Assembly (NCBI GenBank): GCA_946410475.1
Contig: CAMKAM010000073.1
Location: forward strand, 1-7,345
Direction of reading: 5' to 3'
Source of the DNA: an uncultured Bacillota bacterium
GTDB taxonomy: Bacteria > Bacillota > Clostridia > Peptostreptococcales > Anaerovoracaceae
DNA: 7,345 nucleotides
Positions 6,489-7,345 of this stretch are shown here, piece by piece. Below the pieces are notes generated by a model. It was given only the letters and a program-made list of their open reading frames with translations. It had not been told where the DNA came from and searched no databases. The translations under genes and the position numbers were made by a program. How positions within the stretch are numbered: position 1 is the stretch's first letter; the number at the start of each line of letters is the position of its first letter.

Positions 6489-6926
6489 TTATTGGCCGTA
6501 AGCGTTGTTCCTCAGCTTAGCGGCAAAATTGTCATTTCCATTCTTTTCATCTGAAGAAAGTACTACATAGCTGCTTCCCTCGGCGTACTTCATGCCCAGA
6601 TCATGCGATGCTTTCTGCTCGACGGCAGCAATGTTGTTCGCGCTCTGTATCTCTATCTCAAGCGCCTCGACTTCTCCTTCAAGTACCGTTATATCGTTTT
6701 GCAATTGATTGTTCTTATAGTTGATAGTCGCTGAGAATGCCGTCGTTATGATGATTATTATCCCGAATATCCCGGCAACGATAAGCATCATCAGGAGATG
6801 CTGCCTGTCCCTTGCCGTCAGCCCCGAACTCGACGTGCGGCGGGTCCTCTTCGGTCTGGCATTATATCCGGCGCGCTCCTGCGGCCTGTACATATTCTGT
6901 TGTCTGTATGTCTGTGCCTGACTCAT
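6489..6926 (-). CDS. ftsL: FtsL-like cell division protein (small bitopic, coiled coil)
   Basis: This is a small divisome scaffold that, with DivIC/FtsB- and DivIB/FtsQ-type partners, activates the septal SEDS-PBP pair. It has 145 residues. Seen: a cytoplasmic N-terminus rich in Gln, Arg and Tyr (1-43, including RPKRTRR at 24-30), one strongly hydrophobic helix (about 45-65) containing GIIIIITT, then a heptad-like stretch with NNQLQNDITVLEGEVEALEIE (about 72-92) and the FtsL/DivIC-style segment KASHDLGMKYAE (105-116), followed by a polar tail. Primary sequence is poorly conserved in this family, so the call rests on architecture and on position between rsmH and the class B PBP. The start is ATG, 13 nt after the rsmH stop, with only a weak GCGGGA upstream. 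The nearest alternative identity is a DivIC/FtsB-type septum initiator. Confidence 0.85.
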   Translation of the reverse strand: MSQAQTYRQQNMYRPQERAGYNARPKRTRRTSSSGLTARDRQHLLMMLIVAGIFGIIIIITTAFSATINYKNNQLQNDITVLEGEVEALEIEIQSANNIAAVEQKASHDLGMKYAEGSSYVVLSSDEKNGNDNFAAKLRNNAYGQ

Positions 6927-6939
6927 CGTTCGTTCCCGC

Positions 6940-7345
6940 TTACTTTTTCTCTATTATCCTTACCTTCGCGCTCCGGCTCCTGGGGTTTTCCCCGACCTCT
7001 TCATCTGTGGGCCGCAGCGGTTTCTTAGTTATCTTCTTTATGTCTGCCTTCTTCCCACATACACATACCGGGAATTCCGGAGGACATGTGCACGGGTTCA
7101 GCCTTCTGTTGAACGTTTCCTTCGCGATCCTGTCCTCGAGCGAATGGAATGTGATCACGCACAGCCTTCCGCCTTTTCCAAGTACATCGATGAAGTCTTC
7201 CAGTGCCCCGGCCAGGGTGTCGAGTTCGTCGTTGACCTCTATCCTGATGGCCTGGAACGTTCTCTTTGCCGGGTGCGGGCCGTCTCTTCTTGCCGATGCC
7301 GGGATGGCTTTCTTGATCTCATCAACGAGTTCTCCCGTCGTCTCG
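6940..7345 (-). CDS. rsmH: 16S rRNA (cytosine(1402)-N(4))-methyltransferase RsmH, C-terminal part
   Basis: RsmH (MraW) N4-methylates C1402 in the 16S rRNA decoding region, using S-adenosylmethionine, in the cytoplasm. Only the last 134 codons are in the window; the frame is open to the edge, and the S-adenosylmethionine-binding N-terminus lies outside. Seen: HPAKRTFQAIRIEVNDEL (24-41 of the visible part), the family signature; VITFHSLEDRIAK (63-75); CTCPPEFPVCVCG (85-97), a four-cysteine segment known from Firmicute RsmH that may bind metal; and NPRSRSAKVR (120-129) near the end. A GTG at the Val of VITFHSLEDR (7156-7158) is internal and not a start, because conserved family sequence continues upstream of it. 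It is the usual gene before ftsL in dcw clusters. Confidence 0.97.
   Translation of the reverse strand, partial: ETTGELVDEIKKAIPASARRDGPHPAKRTFQAIRIEVNDELDTLAGALEDFIDVLGKGGRLCVITFHSLEDRIAKETFNRRLNPCTCPPEFPVCVCGKKADIKKITKKPLRPTDEEVGENPRSRSAKVRIIEKK

Noticed and set aside
6940..7158. Separate 72-codon gene starting at an internal GTG in rsmH
   Set aside because: The frame continues upstream to the window edge with conserved RsmH sequence (HPAKRTFQAIRIEVNDEL), so this is just the C-terminus of rsmH.
1..7345. Hidden novel system, mobile element, CRISPR array or RNA gene
   Set aside because: Known dcw genes fill all but about 250 bases. No repeats, inverted termini, tRNA-like folds or foreign-looking composition were seen on either strand.

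Overview
The window is a stretch of a division and cell wall (dcw) cluster. Every gene lies on the minus strand, so the operon reads from high to low coordinates: rsmH (3' part only) - ftsL - class B PBP (FtsI/SpoVD type) - murF - mraY - murD - ftsW/spoVE (5' part only). All seven were recognised from conserved motifs in their translations. Both edge genes are cut by the window, not broken.

The content points to a clostridial Firmicute. RsmH has the CxC...CxC segment that I associate with Firmicutes, FtsL is the short basic-tail / one-helix / coiled-coil type, and the order PBP-murF-mraY-murD-ftsW without murE is, from memory, that of the Clostridioides difficile spoVD-spoVE region. G+C is about half by eye. 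Codon choice is distinctive: Ile is ATA or ATC with ATT rare, and Arg is mostly AGG/AGA. Peptostreptococcales or a related family is a reasonable guess, but the genus cannot be fixed from this window.

Layout: 6940-7345 rsmH C-terminus; 6489-6926 ftsL; 6316-6488 the only sizeable non-coding gap (173 bp), with a terminator-like hairpin and a possible promoter; 4510-6315 the transpeptidase; 3126-4490 murF; 2095-3078 mraY with a GTG start; 739-2094 murD; 1-737 ftsW/spoVE. From the PBP to ftsW the gaps are 19, 47, 0 and 1 bp, so the last five genes look like one translationally coupled unit.

How they work together: MurD adds D-Glu and MurF adds D-Ala-D-Ala to the UDP-MurNAc peptide in the cytoplasm. 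MraY moves the finished phospho-MurNAc-pentapeptide onto undecaprenyl phosphate to make lipid I. The SEDS protein FtsW/SpoVE polymerises lipid II and the class B PBP crosslinks the strands, with FtsL as a scaffold or activator. RsmH methylates 16S rRNA and is a regular member of this cluster.

I found no mobile element, CRISPR array, tRNA, rRNA or undescribed system. The part most worth a second look is the ftsL-PBP gap, which suggests that the PBP and downstream wall genes may be transcribed separately from rsmH-ftsL.
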